In this document: positions 5,020 to 12,493 of the stretch, piece after piece
Layout: each line of letters begins with the position of its first letter
Position numbering within the stretch: position 1 is the stretch's first letter
DNA from: a virus
Reading direction: 5' to 3' (one strand)
Virus record (IMG/VR): IMGVR_UViG_3300010354_000573
Location: 1-25,642 of that record
Length of the DNA stretch: 25,642 nt
Translations under genes and position numbers: made by a program
Notes under the pieces: model-generated
The model's database searches: none
The model's input: only the letters and a program-made list of their open reading frames with translations
What the model was told of the DNA's origin: nothing

Positions 5020-5905
5020 ATGCTAATTTTTTAGCAATCTTTTTAGCAGGGGCAAACAAGGGTTTAAATCTTTGTTGCCCCTCTTTTGTAAATTTTTCTG
5101 ATATAATATCATCAATAATAATCTTGTTATCAATCTCGTATAAAGAGTTAATATCTACCTGATCTCTTAAATATTGTTCTGGATTGTCTATTTGATCTAC
5201 AAGACGTGTTCCATTTGCAGAGTATTCAAATATATCAATATGTCCTTCTTCTGCCATGACATAATGAAGTACAGGTTTGACTTGTTTGATTTTGATTTTA
5301 AACTTATTCTTCGTTGCTTCTTTTATGAATGGTTCAGCAGCGTTCTTTAATGCATTAAATGCTGTTGTCGCTATCATTGTAGACGCCGTAGTAACTACTG
5401 CTACAGCACCTGCCGTAGCAACAAGAGAAGGATCAGGTAAATTAATATCAACTCCACCGATTGTAAATGTTGGTTGTGGTTTATCTGCTGGTATTTCTGC
5501 AACAGAAGTAGATGGTTTCGTTGCTTGCTGAACTGCTGGAGGCAATTCTGGTGGTTTGCTATCTGGCAACCCTCTGTTCTTAGCAGCATCCTCCTGTTGC
5601 TTCTGTTGTTCTGCTCTTACAGCAGCATCAAATTCTTCTTGAGTTGGCACATTAACCGTTGGGTAATTCACCCTTGGGTTTGGTAACTCAAAAATTGGCA
5701 AAGATAAACCCCTATTAACAGGATCTGGAACAGACCTTGTTATAGGGATTTCTATTCTTTGAATTATTGTATCAGGGGACTGGAGCTGCTGAACCTGGGG
5801 CACTTTGTTGCTCCTCAGATTCTCCAGTTGCGCTTGGTTTATCTGGGGGACTTGGTGGTGTTGGTTCAACCTTAGGTTGGTTATCTGATTTACTTCCTGG
5901 GGCAT
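5003..5905 (-). CDS. Cyanophage protein, Pro/Gln-rich N-terminus, Ala-rich hydrophobic centre
   Basis: A 300-aa protein starting at ATG 5905. The first third is rich in Gln, Pro and Asn (VPQVQQLQSPDTIIQRIEIP), followed by a Pro/Lys/Glu linker. Residues about 155-192 are Ala/Val/Thr-rich and hydrophobic (VATAGAVAVVTTASTMIATT), possibly one or two membrane passes. The last third is charged and ends in a basic patch (KKIAKKLASRIAF). It overlaps the upstream 103-aa gene by 134 nt in another frame and, at its 3' end, both the convergent 51-aa gene and a plus-strand terminator. It may be envelope-associated; no enzymatic motif is visible. I recall comparable proteins next to small terminase genes in other cyanophages, without function. 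Confidence 0.8.
   Translation of the reverse strand: MPQEVNQITNLRLNQHHQVPQINQAQLENLRSNKVPQVQQLQSPDTIIQRIEIPITRSVPDPVNRGLSLPIFELPNPRVNYPTVNVPTQEEFDAAVRAEQQKQQEDAAKNRGLPDSKPPELPPAVQQATKPSTSVAEIPADKPQPTFTIGGVDINLPDPSLVATAGAVAVVTTASTMIATTAFNALKNAAEPFIKEATKNKFKIKIKQVKPVLHYVMAEEGHIDIFEYSANGTRLVDQIDNPEQYLRDQVDINSLYEIDNKIIIDDIISEKFTKEGQQRFKPLFAPAKKIAKKLASRIAF
5049..5089 (+). terminator. Probable rho-independent terminator of the plus-strand island
   Basis: GGGGCAAACAA (5049-5059) pairs with TTGTTGCCCC (5072-5081) with one bulged A, followed by TCTTTTGT. It lies 30 nt past the last plus-strand stop and inside the coding sequence of the convergent 300-aa gene, so the same bases do two jobs. Confidence 0.5.
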
Positions 5906-6083
5906 CTTTCTTTACGGCATCAACTCCAAAAGTAGCTAAAGAGGCCGTGAAAATTGACGCAATAAATGTTGGATCCATTTTTGGTAAAAATCCACCATAA
6001 CTTGCCGTTAAGAGTGCGGCACTCCATCCCAAAACAAGAATTCTCACTTTCACTGCTCCATTACTCGTTACTTTATTAGACAT
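5772..6083 (-). CDS. Small membrane protein (two hydrophobic segments), holin-like candidate
   Basis: A 103-aa protein, MSNKVTSNGAVKVR then hydrophobic VLGWSAALLTASYGGFL, a short loop with PKMDP, and a second hydrophobic FIASIFTASLATFGV. It ends in a Pro/Ser/Glu-rich charged tail (PTPPSPPDKPSATGESEEQQ). Two segments with a polar tail fit a small membrane protein such as a holin, but nothing proves that, and other membrane roles are equally open. A GATAAATA late promoter lies 25 nt upstream of the ATG within the end of gp16. The last 134 nt are shared with the 300-aa gene in the +1 frame. Confidence 0.8.
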   Translation of the reverse strand: MSNKVTSNGAVKVRILVLGWSAALLTASYGGFLPKMDPTFIASIFTASLATFGVDAVKKDAPGSKSDNQPKVEPTPPSPPDKPSATGESEEQQSAPGSAAPVP

Positions 6084-6096
6084 CGTTTTCAGAAAA

Positions 6097-6516
6097 CTAA
6101 TCCGAACTATTTATCTTATTTTCTTGTTTGATTAGTTTCAAAAGATCTGCAGTAGATCCAACATACAACGCATTGTTTGTGATTGTTTTTGGACCCTGAT
6201 ATTCATCATTAATATCCTTCATTTTTTTGTGTAGATCTGCTAGCTTATCTGCAACATCAGCAACATTTTTAATAAGTTGACCAGCAACTTCATATGCCCT
6301 TGGATGATCGGAACTAGCAGCAACATCTAATATTCCATTGACTGCTTCCTGACCTTTTTCAATCAAGGAATATAACTGTGCTCTACTATACTCATAATCT
6401 TTTTCTACTTCTATAGATTCTTTAGATTTTTCAATAGAAGATGGAACCTCAGTTTTTTTAACAATCTGAGTTTCTACATTTAATGCTTCACCAATTTTAT
6501 CGTATGAATTGTCCAT
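6097..6516 (-). CDS. gp16: Terminase small subunit (T4 gp16-like)
   Basis: A 139-aa protein, mostly charged helix, close to the T4 gp16 length of 164. It has the expected helical arrangement: a central YSRAQLYSLIEKGQEAVNGI, then LDVAASSDHPRAYEVAGQLI, and KNVADVADKLADLHKKM, typical of phage small terminases that form a ring and hand concatemeric DNA to the large subunit. The SDHPRAYEVAGQL segment is the most diagnostic piece. It lies 3 nt after gp15, in T4 order (13, 14, 15, 16). The large subunit gp17 is not in this window; instead other genes follow. Confidence 0.88.
   Translation of the reverse strand: MDNSYDKIGEALNVETQIVKKTEVPSSIEKSKESIEVEKDYEYSRAQLYSLIEKGQEAVNGILDVAASSDHPRAYEVAGQLIKNVADVADKLADLHKKMKDINDEYQGPKTITNNALYVGSTADLLKLIKQENKINSSD
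6108..6115 (-). promoter_or_regulatory. T4-type late promoter candidate (GATAAATA)
   Basis: Minus-strand GATAAATA inside the 3' end of gp16, giving a predicted leader of about 19 nt before the ATG at 6083. Confidence 0.6.
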
Positions 6517-6519
6517 AAG

Positions 6520-7572
6520 TTACACATCTTGTCCTAAAGTAGGACTATAAGTTTTAAAGTCCCCAAAAAATTCTACATCAGAATTAAATCCAAAATCATC
6601 ATCAAGTTCGATTAAAGCATCATCTAAAACATTAAGTACATCTATCGATGTTCCAATATCATGACTTGATACAACACTATTGTCAATACCTCTATAAACT
6701 GTTAATGTATTACCATCAACGGATTTAATCTGCATGTTTTCATCACCAATTTTAATGTACACATCTTTTGATAATGCAGTAGCATCATTCACATCAAATT
6801 TTGTTACCTTATTATCTATATCTTCTGCAAGAGAAGTTGTATTATCATTATTGTAATCATTTAATGCTCTAGGAGTAATAGTATAACGAACTTCTCGTTT
6901 TGCATTTTTAATGTCAGTACTACTGAAATAATCAACTTTGACTTTCTTAATCAATGCACTTGTATTATCTACTACAGGACCAAAGAAGTTTGTCTTTGCA
7001 GTAAATGACAACGTGTACATTAAATATCTCCTCTCACCATAATCTCCCTCATAATTATCACTCATAGAAATACTATTTAAGAATATTGGAGTATCTTTTT
7101 TTTCTCCAATGGATTCTACTAAATCTATTGTGATTGCAAAGGATGGTTGAAAAAATGGAAGTATCTGTTCTAAAATTTGAAGGGCATCGTCTTGAATTTT
7201 TGAGATAATATTCAATTCAAATGAAAGATTGTATGGAACTGGCATGAATACCTTGTTAATCTTCGTATTGTCTGAAGGATTAACGGCCTTAAATGTTTGA
7301 ATTGGAGATCCCTTTCTACTTCCATCATAAGATATACCCTTCATTTCAAAGGATAATCTTGGCAAACTGATACTCTGTTTTTTTGCCAGATCTGGTTGTT
7401 GTTCAATTCTTGCTAAAAACTTTTGAATAGGTCCATATGCAATAGGAACTAATAAATCACTTTTTTGATTTCCAGCAGAATCTTTGTGTTTAATGTAAAT
7501 ATTATTGAAAAGGGTTCCAAACCCTATAACATTTTTTCTTATAATTTCGTGATAAAAATAGTTTGAAATCAT
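6520..7572 (-). CDS. gp15: Tail sheath stabilizer and completion protein (T4 gp15-like)
   Basis: A 350-aa protein, longer than T4 gp15 (272 aa). gp15 caps the tail and joins it to the neck. The N-terminal 200 residues are the family core: FYHEIIRKNVIGFGTLFNNI, VPIAYGPIQKFLARIEQQP, SISLPRLSFEM, and MPVPYNLSFELNI...ILPFFQPSF. Residues about 247-314 are an extra unit with IKIGDENMQI and VYRGIDNSVVSSHDIGTSI, a beta module that recurs in the DUF4815 protein and in the gp7-position protein. The C-terminus FGFNSDVEFFGDFK resumes the gp15 core. It overlaps gp14 by one base (TAATG). Confidence 0.92.
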   Translation of the reverse strand: MISNYFYHEIIRKNVIGFGTLFNNIYIKHKDSAGNQKSDLLVPIAYGPIQKFLARIEQQPDLAKKQSISLPRLSFEMKGISYDGSRKGSPIQTFKAVNPSDNTKINKVFMPVPYNLSFELNIISKIQDDALQILEQILPFFQPSFAITIDLVESIGEKKDTPIFLNSISMSDNYEGDYGERRYLMYTLSFTAKTNFFGPVVDNTSALIKKVKVDYFSSTDIKNAKREVRYTITPRALNDYNNDNTTSLAEDIDNKVTKFDVNDATALSKDVYIKIGDENMQIKSVDGNTLTVYRGIDNSVVSSHDIGTSIDVLNVLDDALIELDDDFGFNSDVEFFGDFKTYSPTLGQDV

Positions 7573-9011
7573 TAGTAATCTCCGAATGGGTTTTTCTCTG
7601 AGAAGTCAAGAATTAAATCTGCCGCTTCTTGAATCTCTTCATTTTGATCAAAGTTGTCGAAAGTATCTACATCAGTATCAGTATATCTTTCGATATTACT
7701 TATTACATATCTTCCTGTTGATCCAAGTCCAACATGAGTAAACGTTGTAGCAGAACCAACAAGAATTTCTCCAATTCTGAATGTTCCAGTAACATTGTTG
7801 ACTTTGAGTACCAGAGTATCTGCATCCCAGGTTTTAACAATTGCTGTCGTTGAGGATGCAGATCCAGTAACTGTTTCATTAAGAACAAAGTTTCCAGTTC
7901 CAACACCAGACGGATTTCCAATTGTTATTGTTGGTACTGAAACATATCCAGAACCACCATTCGTAATTCTAATTTGTGCAATAGTACCTGCTGCACTTAC
8001 AACAGCGGTTCCAATTGCAGTAACTCCACCAGAAGGTGCAGCAGTGAATGAAACGGTTGGTATTATAGAATATTTAGATCCTGGGTTTGTTATAGTTACA
8101 ATACCAATGCTATTGCTGGTTGAAATGCCAGCGGTTGCTATCGCACCAGATCCAGAACCACCAATAAATTTAACTAGTGGTGGTGTTGAGTATCCAGCAC
8201 CAGGATTTGTAATAAGAATTTGATCGATAGAATATCCAGTGCTGAATCCACTAGATGATCTATTAGTCATGATTGCTACTGCCGTAGCATTAATTCCACC
8301 AGAAGGTGCTGCTTGAATTGCAACAGTTGGTGTACTCTTATATCCATATCCATCATTAACAACTGTAATATAAGAAACAGTTCCAGAACGAAGGGATGTT
8401 ACTGCAGTTGCGGTTTGTCCTATACCAACTAATGTTAATTTAACCGCATATCCAGATTCTTGGAAATTATCATCAACCTCATCAATATCAGTATCAATTA
8501 TCTCATCTTCATATTCAAATGGTTCACAAACCAATTCGTAAATATAGAGTTTATTTAATTGATAAAATTCAGTTTCATGTTCTACAAACTTGACTTCAAA
8601 AATAGTATCTGAAAGTGGGAAATAGATTAAGTCACCCTCTTTTGGTCTAATAGCAAGTTTAAAATTTTCTTTTACATTTCCAGCAGCATCAACTAAAAAT
8701 GGAGAAATATAATCTTCATATCTTTCACGAGATATAATCAACCTTAGTTCATCTTTAGATTGAATGCCAAATTTTGTAAGAATATCTCCTCCACCACCAA
8801 ATCCTTGGTAACTTAAAACATATGCCTCTATAGGAAAACTTTCGTCGAATTTTGATAATACATTCTCACGAATTATAGTTTTTTCAGATACAAAACGTCG
8901 AGGTAAGTATACAACTTCAACCCCATACATTTTAAGTTGCTCATTTATTAATTGTTGAACAAGATCTTGTTCAGACCTGCTTCCTTGTAGAAAAAATGGA
9001 TTTAATGCCAT
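7572..9011 (-). CDS. gp14: Neck protein (T4 gp14-like) with large repeat insertion
   Basis: A 479-aa protein against 256 aa in T4. gp14 is part of the head-to-tail neck that completes DNA-filled heads. Residues 1-195 are the family core (MALNPFFLQGSRSEQDLVQQ, YGVEVVYLPR, SYQGFGGGGDILTKFGI, KEGDLIYFPLSDTIFEVKF, YQLNKLYIYELVCEPFEYE), and the end (QEAADLILDFSEKNPFGDY) is also core. Residues about 196-440 are an insertion of four GxGY-type beta repeats (DGYGY 220, PGAGY 270, PGSKY 310, GGSGY 352) and a GNFVLNETVTGSAS...GTFRIGEILVG unit. Such units also occur in gp8, the DUF4815 protein and the gp7-position protein. The insertion lies between conserved ends, so the neck fold should be kept and the insert displayed outward (inference). 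Confidence 0.92.
   Translation of the reverse strand: MALNPFFLQGSRSEQDLVQQLINEQLKMYGVEVVYLPRRFVSEKTIIRENVLSKFDESFPIEAYVLSYQGFGGGGDILTKFGIQSKDELRLIISRERYEDYISPFLVDAAGNVKENFKLAIRPKEGDLIYFPLSDTIFEVKFVEHETEFYQLNKLYIYELVCEPFEYEDEIIDTDIDEVDDNFQESGYAVKLTLVGIGQTATAVTSLRSGTVSYITVVNDGYGYKSTPTVAIQAAPSGGINATAVAIMTNRSSSGFSTGYSIDQILITNPGAGYSTPPLVKFIGGSGSGAIATAGISTSNSIGIVTITNPGSKYSIIPTVSFTAAPSGGVTAIGTAVVSAAGTIAQIRITNGGSGYVSVPTITIGNPSGVGTGNFVLNETVTGSASSTTAIVKTWDADTLVLKVNNVTGTFRIGEILVGSATTFTHVGLGSTGRYVISNIERYTDTDVDTFDNFDQNEEIQEAADLILDFSEKNPFGDY
7692..8426 (-). repeat. GxGY beta-repeat insertion in gp14
   Basis: About 245 residues made of four repeats of the form (I/V)xxITxxNxGxGYxxxPTVxxxxxPSGG plus one GETVTG-type unit. 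They share Gly, Ser, Thr, Ile and Val bias and give a run of similar short DNA words. They are inserted inside the otherwise conserved neck protein. Confidence 0.8.
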
Positions 9012-9015
9012 AAGA

Positions 9016-9849
9016 TTAACCTATCATATCTAGTGGTGGCATTTCATACTCTGCTCTCATTCTGATCTTAATATCATCCAATTCTCTAATGGCATCTTCA
9101 TAAATTTGCCTTCCATTTAATTCAATTCCCCCAGGAAGTTTTACTCCTTGGAACTTAATTAAATTCTGACCCCATTGCTTTTTAATCAATGATGTTAGAT
9201 ACATTTTAAGGAAAGAATCATTCCAAACTTTTGGAAAATCTGTTGGATCAAGGATTCTATAACAACTTATAACAATATATTCTCCAGCAGTTAATCCACC
9301 CCAATGAGCGTCGATATACAATCTATTTTGTCTTTTAGTATATCTAATATTTTTATCAGTATTAATTAAGAAGTTAATGGTTTCCAAATACGTTTTGACC
9401 ATGGTATAGTTTAACAACTCAATAGAAGTAAAGTTGTAAACATCATTTAAGAAGATTTGATATGCAACGTTAAACATACCAGTAGAAAGTGTACTAGTAT
9501 CAACTTTGAATATTCCATCAATACCAATCACAGAATCTGGAATCGTGATATAATTTGAATCCTCATAGAAGTCAAATGTGGTTGTTCCTATTCCAGGAAC
9601 GTTAGAACTAGGACTAGTCGTTGTCGTGAGTCCAGTAATTCCTTTTCCTCTGTCAATATCATTTTGAGTTACTTTATATTTCAAATACATTTTTTCCACG
9701 CCATCAAAATGACGCTCTTGGAAAAATTGAAGAGCATCATCGACAAGATCATCTATCTGATCATCATCAACGTTTATCTCTAAGACAGGTGCTCCTAAGC
9801 GTCTTAGACAATAATCAATAAGAGATTGTCGTGAAGATGGTTTTGCCAT
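9016..9849 (-). CDS. gp13: Neck protein (T4 gp13-like)
   Basis: A 277-aa protein, near the T4 gp13 length (309 aa). gp13 joins gp14 in the neck that seals the filled head and accepts the tail. Diagnostic start: SRQSLIDYCLRRLGAPVLEI, then NVDDDQIDDLVDDALQFFQE, RHFDGVEKMYLKYKVT. Later blocks NFLINTDKNIRYTKRQNRLY and GEYIVISCYRILDPTDFPKV, and SLIKKQWGQNLIKFQGVKLP, are typical of the family. It lies 4 nt ahead of gp14 and has its own AATAAATA late promoter 20 nt upstream. Unlike gp14 and gp15 it carries no extra beta module. Confidence 0.93.
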   Translation of the reverse strand: MAKPSSRQSLIDYCLRRLGAPVLEINVDDDQIDDLVDDALQFFQERHFDGVEKMYLKYKVTQNDIDRGKGITGLTTTTSPSSNVPGIGTTTFDFYEDSNYITIPDSVIGIDGIFKVDTSTLSTGMFNVAYQIFLNDVYNFTSIELLNYTMVKTYLETINFLINTDKNIRYTKRQNRLYIDAHWGGLTAGEYIVISCYRILDPTDFPKVWNDSFLKMYLTSLIKKQWGQNLIKFQGVKLPGGIELNGRQIYEDAIRELDDIKIRMRAEYEMPPLDMIG

Positions 9850-9868
9850 GTATCGCTACTTTTTTTTC

Positions 9869-9876
9869 TATTTATT
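9869..9876 (-). promoter_or_regulatory. T4-type late promoter candidate (AATAAATA)
   Basis: Minus-strand AATAAATA overlapping the stop of the 61-aa gene; expected leader to gp13 about 14 nt, with no clear Shine-Dalgarno. Confidence 0.6.
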
Positions 9877-10060
9877 AAAATTCTTCTGAAGGTTTCTTTC
9901 TAGAATTAGTTTTTGTTAATTTAGCAATCTCTTCATTTAAAGATGCTATTTGTTGATTTAATGCAATCACTTTACATTCTAATGCGATTGATTGAGTAAT
10001 ACTTTCGTGCAACTTTTTTTGATATACTTGAATAAAAATATTATATTCTTGTTCAGTCAT
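9875..10060 (-). CDS. 61-aa coiled-coil protein before the neck genes
   Basis: The product is MTEQEYNIFIQVYQKKLHES...ECKVIALNQQIASLNEEIAKL followed by a basic tail. Hydrophobic residues spaced in heptads from about residue 20 to 50 predict a coiled coil, hence an oligomer. It has a good AGGAG ribosome site 6 nt before the start. It lies where T4 has wac (fibritin) before gene 13; that is a positional parallel only, as fibritin is about eight times longer. A hairpin and a late-promoter motif lie directly upstream. Confidence 0.8.
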   Translation of the reverse strand: MTEQEYNIFIQVYQKKLHESITQSIALECKVIALNQQIASLNEEIAKLTKTNSRKKPSEEF

Positions 10061-10070
10061 AGCAATCTCC

Positions 10071-10098
10071 TAAAAAAATAGGGGAGATTTCTCTCCCC
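10071..10098 (-). terminator. Terminator-like hairpin plus T tract
   Basis: On the minus strand GGGGAGA-GAAA-TCTCCCC (10098 down to 10081), a perfect 7-bp stem, is followed by TATTTTTTTA, a classical rho-independent terminator for the 548-aa fibre gene. The T tract runs straight into the AGGAG of the 61-aa gene. Confidence 0.7.
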
Positions 10099-10106
10099 GA
10101 TCAAAT

Positions 10107-10114
10107 TATTTATT
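10107..10114 (-). promoter_or_regulatory. T4-type late promoter candidate (AATAAATA)
   Basis: Minus-strand AATAAATA immediately after the fibre gene stop and just before the hairpin. If used, transcription would begin at about 10101, so the hairpin would form the 5' end of the 61-aa mRNA. Confidence 0.45.
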
Positions 10115-10118
10115 ATTC

Positions 10119-11765
10119 TCAGAACGTTCCGCCATCTACGATTATGTTTTGTAAATGTCTTCCTGTTACTCCACCGATAGTTGTATGTGAAATAACTGCC
10201 TCACCAGATCCTGCTGTATCTGTAACAAACAGACCTTTAAACTCAACATCAGCGTAGAATCCACTATCTACAGTAAGAACTCCACTTGACTCAGAAATTC
10301 TAGAAGCAAGGACAACTCTAGATTCAGAATCATCCCAATAGACCGCTGCTAATCTTGCGGCAGTATCAAAATAGTGGAAAAGTAATCCAATATCTTTATT
10401 TACATCACTACTTGGTGCATTACCATCAACTTTTGCAAGTTCAATTAACGTATCTTCTACAGTTAATGATGTAGTATTAACTTGAGTGGTGCTTCCACTA
10501 ACTGTTAAGTTACCAGTTACTGTTGTATTACCAGAACCATCAAAAGTAATTGCAGCAGTTCCACCACTATCTCTAATATCGTTACCATTGATACGGACAT
10601 CCCCACCAACAACTAAATCTGTAGAGAATGTAGAAACACCCGTTACGTTGATACCACTATTTGCAACTACAAGACCAGATGCATCACTATACGTTAAACT
10701 TGCATCATCTTGGAGAGCACCAGATGTTCCAGCAAGAACAACTCTTCCTGAGGTTAAATCAGATACGGTTGCTGAAGCAAATGTCGCTTCTCCAGCAGTT
10801 ACACTTATAGAGTTGCTAAACGTAGAAACTCCAACTACTGAAAGTCCAGCACCAACACGAACTGCATTGTTAACATTCACTACTCCAGTAAATGTTGAAA
10901 CTCCAGTAACTGACAGGTGATCAGTTACAGATACTGTTCCACCAGCAGAATCAAGAATTAAATTGCCAGAAGAAGTGTCAATTTCATTTGTAGCAGTTAT
11001 TCCAATTTGAATTCCATCAACAACAGCACCTGTCGCAAAAGTACCTATTCCAGAGAAACTTGCGTGTCTCCATCTCTTGCTATCTCCTCCACTTCCAATA
11101 TCAAATGTAGCATCAGTATTTGGAAGAATGTTGGAGTTTACATCGGCAGCAAATACAACATTATCTGTATTGGCATCACCAAGATTAATAGTACCACCTT
11201 TAAATGTTACTTCTCCAGTAAATGTTGAAATACCAGTTACTGTGAAATCACCACCAACATTCAAGTTTTTAGCAACACCAACACCACCAGTAAAGGTTAC
11301 TGCGCCACCAACCGATGAGTGTGAATTAGTATCTAAAAGAAAATCTACTGCATTAGTAAAGGTTGCAAGACCAACAACAAATTGATCCGCACTAACGCTA
11401 CCTAAAGAGTTGGACCAACTTAAAGTTCCAGTTCCGTTTGTCTTTAAGAAGAAATCTGCAGTTGGTGTTGCTGGGAAGGTGTAGGTTACAGCAGTTCCAA
11501 CCGAATCGGGTGCAGCAAGAGTAATTGAAGTTCCTGCAACTCCAACTGCGTGGGAACCAAAAAGATTAACTCCACCACCTACAGATGCAGTTTCTTTCTT
11601 CCAATATCTTGAAGATCCAAAAAACTTATTATTGGGGTTAGTTCCGTCTACACCAATATAAAAGTTAAATTCGTCGGTAATAAATGCTGGTTCTCCAGTA
11701 TTTAATCCTACTGCAGAGAAAGCAGATTGACTACCTCTTTTAAACCTAATCGTTGGGTTTGCCAT
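10119..11765 (-). CDS. Tail-fibre-like structural protein with VTGVSTF repeats
   Basis: A 548-aa protein. The start PTIRFKRGSQSAFSAVGLNT-GEPAF...YIG is the N-terminal motif found on many phage fibre proteins that start a beta-stacked shaft. The body is Ser/Thr/Gly/Val-rich with repeated units FTVTGISTFTGEV, LSVTGVSTFTGVV, LSVVGVSTFSNSI and INVTGVSTFSTDL. A more conserved C-terminal region follows (SLTVEDTLIELAKVDGN, DIGLLFHYFDTAARLAAVYW, SGFYADVEFKGLFVTDTAG) and the protein ends IVDGGTF. The same DGGxF ending occurs on the 107-aa protein encoded just upstream. A role in tail or head fibres and host contact is inferred from the repeat architecture. A late promoter and an AAGGA precede it. Confidence 0.85.
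   Translation of the reverse strand: MANPTIRFKRGSQSAFSAVGLNTGEPAFITDEFNFYIGVDGTNPNNKFFGSSRYWKKETASVGGGVNLFGSHAVGVAGTSITLAAPDSVGTAVTYTFPATPTADFFLKTNGTGTLSWSNSLGSVSADQFVVGLATFTNAVDFLLDTNSHSSVGGAVTFTGGVGVAKNLNVGGDFTVTGISTFTGEVTFKGGTINLGDANTDNVVFAADVNSNILPNTDATFDIGSGGDSKRWRHASFSGIGTFATGAVVDGIQIGITATNEIDTSSGNLILDSAGGTVSVTDHLSVTGVSTFTGVVNVNNAVRVGAGLSVVGVSTFSNSISVTAGEATFASATVSDLTSGRVVLAGTSGALQDDASLTYSDASGLVVANSGINVTGVSTFSTDLVVGGDVRINGNDIRDSGGTAAITFDGSGNTTVTGNLTVSGSTTQVNTTSLTVEDTLIELAKVDGNAPSSDVNKDIGLLFHYFDTAARLAAVYWDDSESRVVLASRISESSGVLTVDSGFYADVEFKGLFVTDTAGSGEAVISHTTIGGVTGRHLQNIIVDGGTF
10884..10912. repeat. 29-bp near-direct repeat (copy 1; copy 2 at 11214-11242)
   Basis: This 29-bp stretch and 11214-11242 differ at three positions by my count. 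Both encode the VTGVSTF-type repeats of the fibre gene and could mediate repeat-number change by recombination. Confidence 0.7.
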
Positions 11766-11791
11766 TTACCAATGCCTAGTTTCCTTAAATA

Positions 11792-11799
11792 TATTTATT
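11792..11799 (-). promoter_or_regulatory. T4-type late promoter candidate (AATAAATA)
   Basis: Minus-strand AATAAATA; expected leader of about 21 nt to the fibre gene start at 11765, with an AAGGA in the leader. Confidence 0.6.
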
Positions 11800-11804
11800 A
11801 AATT

Positions 11805-12128
11805 TTAAAAAACACCACCATCAAAATCAATATTATCTGCCCTGTTGGGATCAGTATCTAAAACATTGATAAAATCTCCTGGTATTCCTCCAGGAACAGC
11901 ATCTTGTAATATTTGGTCTGGATCAACCCCCTTCCATTTTTGAGTGGCAGAATCATATTGAAGAACAAATGTATCACTAACTCCAGTTAAATCAACATCC
12001 GATAATCCAGACAAAGAAGTTAATGATGCAACGTCAGATAAGTTGCTAGCAACTACTTTAATAGCAGATTGATCACCAGATCTAACTTTTATTGAATTTG
12101 AAGATGGAACCCTTACTCTAACTGCCAT
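11805..12128 (-). CDS. Small virion-associated protein ending in DGGVF
   Basis: A 107-aa protein. I take the ATG at 12128 (MAVRVRVPSSNSIKVRSGDQ), which overlaps the previous stop as TAATG, over the ATG at 12137. Features are an N-terminal basic beta segment, ASLTSLSGLSDVDLTGVSD, VLQYDSATQKWKGVD and the ending NIDFDGGVF. This N-terminus and the DGGxF ending resemble a cyanophage fibre or structural family; function unknown. The same ending on the downstream fibre protein suggests that the two have a common partner or assembly signal. Confidence 0.82.
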   Translation of the reverse strand: MAVRVRVPSSNSIKVRSGDQSAIKVVASNLSDVASLTSLSGLSDVDLTGVSDTFVLQYDSATQKWKGVDPDQILQDAVPGGIPGDFINVLDTDPNRADNIDFDGGVF

Positions 12129-12463
12129 TAGGTACAAACTCCTGCATTTACTAGTGCCATTCCTTCAACAACTCTAGTTTTAACTCCACTAGTGTCTGTC
12201 AGTAAAACATCGTAAACATATCTTCCAGGTTTTAAAACGGCAGTTTGTCCAGACGTTAATGCAATACCAACAGTTCCAGTACTTGATGTGATGGTTACAC
12301 TAAAATTTGTCTTGGAAGAACTTCCTGGATGTTTTGCTAATTTAGCAATTCCAGTATATCCAGCAAGATTTTTAGTGGAATTTGTGAGATCATCTTCTAG
12401 CAGAAAACTGTTCGAAAAATTTGCACCCTGCTCAATAGATATGTTTACTACTCTTACTGACAT
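12128..12463 (-). CDS. Small beta-sandwich virion protein (BppU N-terminal-like)
   Basis: A 111-aa protein: VNISIEQGANFSNSFLLEDD, TNSTKNLAGYTGIAKLAKHP, TNFSVTITSSTGTVGIALTS, AVLKPGRYVYDVLLTD, TRVVEGMALVNAGV. The pattern (EQGAxF, LxGYT, IxLTxxQTxxLKPGRYVYDV, RVVEGxxxV) is that of short Ig-like domains on many phage tail and baseplate proteins, similar to the N-terminal domain of lactococcal phage BppU. It probably decorates the tail or baseplate. It is preceded by the best late promoter of the window (TATAAATA) with a 17-nt predicted leader and no Shine-Dalgarno. Confidence 0.85.
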   Translation of the reverse strand: MSVRVVNISIEQGANFSNSFLLEDDLTNSTKNLAGYTGIAKLAKHPGSSSKTNFSVTITSSTGTVGIALTSGQTAVLKPGRYVYDVLLTDTSGVKTRVVEGMALVNAGVCT

Positions 12464-12485
12464 GAGTAATTAGTCATTTTACTAT

Positions 12486-12493
12486 TATTTATA
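12486..12493 (-). promoter_or_regulatory. T4-type late promoter, perfect TATAAATA
   Basis: Exact T4 late consensus on the minus strand, overlapping the stop of the 68-aa gene; ATG of the 111-aa gene is 22 nt downstream. Confidence 0.72.

Noticed and set aside
5277-5531. Plus-strand 84-aa frame with hydrophobic start
   Set aside because: It is antisense to the Ala/Val-rich centre of the 300-aa gene; no ribosome site, and the sense gene is better supported.
7795-8223. Plus-strand 142-aa open frame
   Set aside because: It is antisense to the gp14 repeat insertion and has the same low-complexity origin.
10486-10920. Plus-strand 144-aa open frame
   Set aside because: It is antisense to the fibre gene repeats; the Val/Pro/Thr-rich product arises from the repeat codons and has no start signal.
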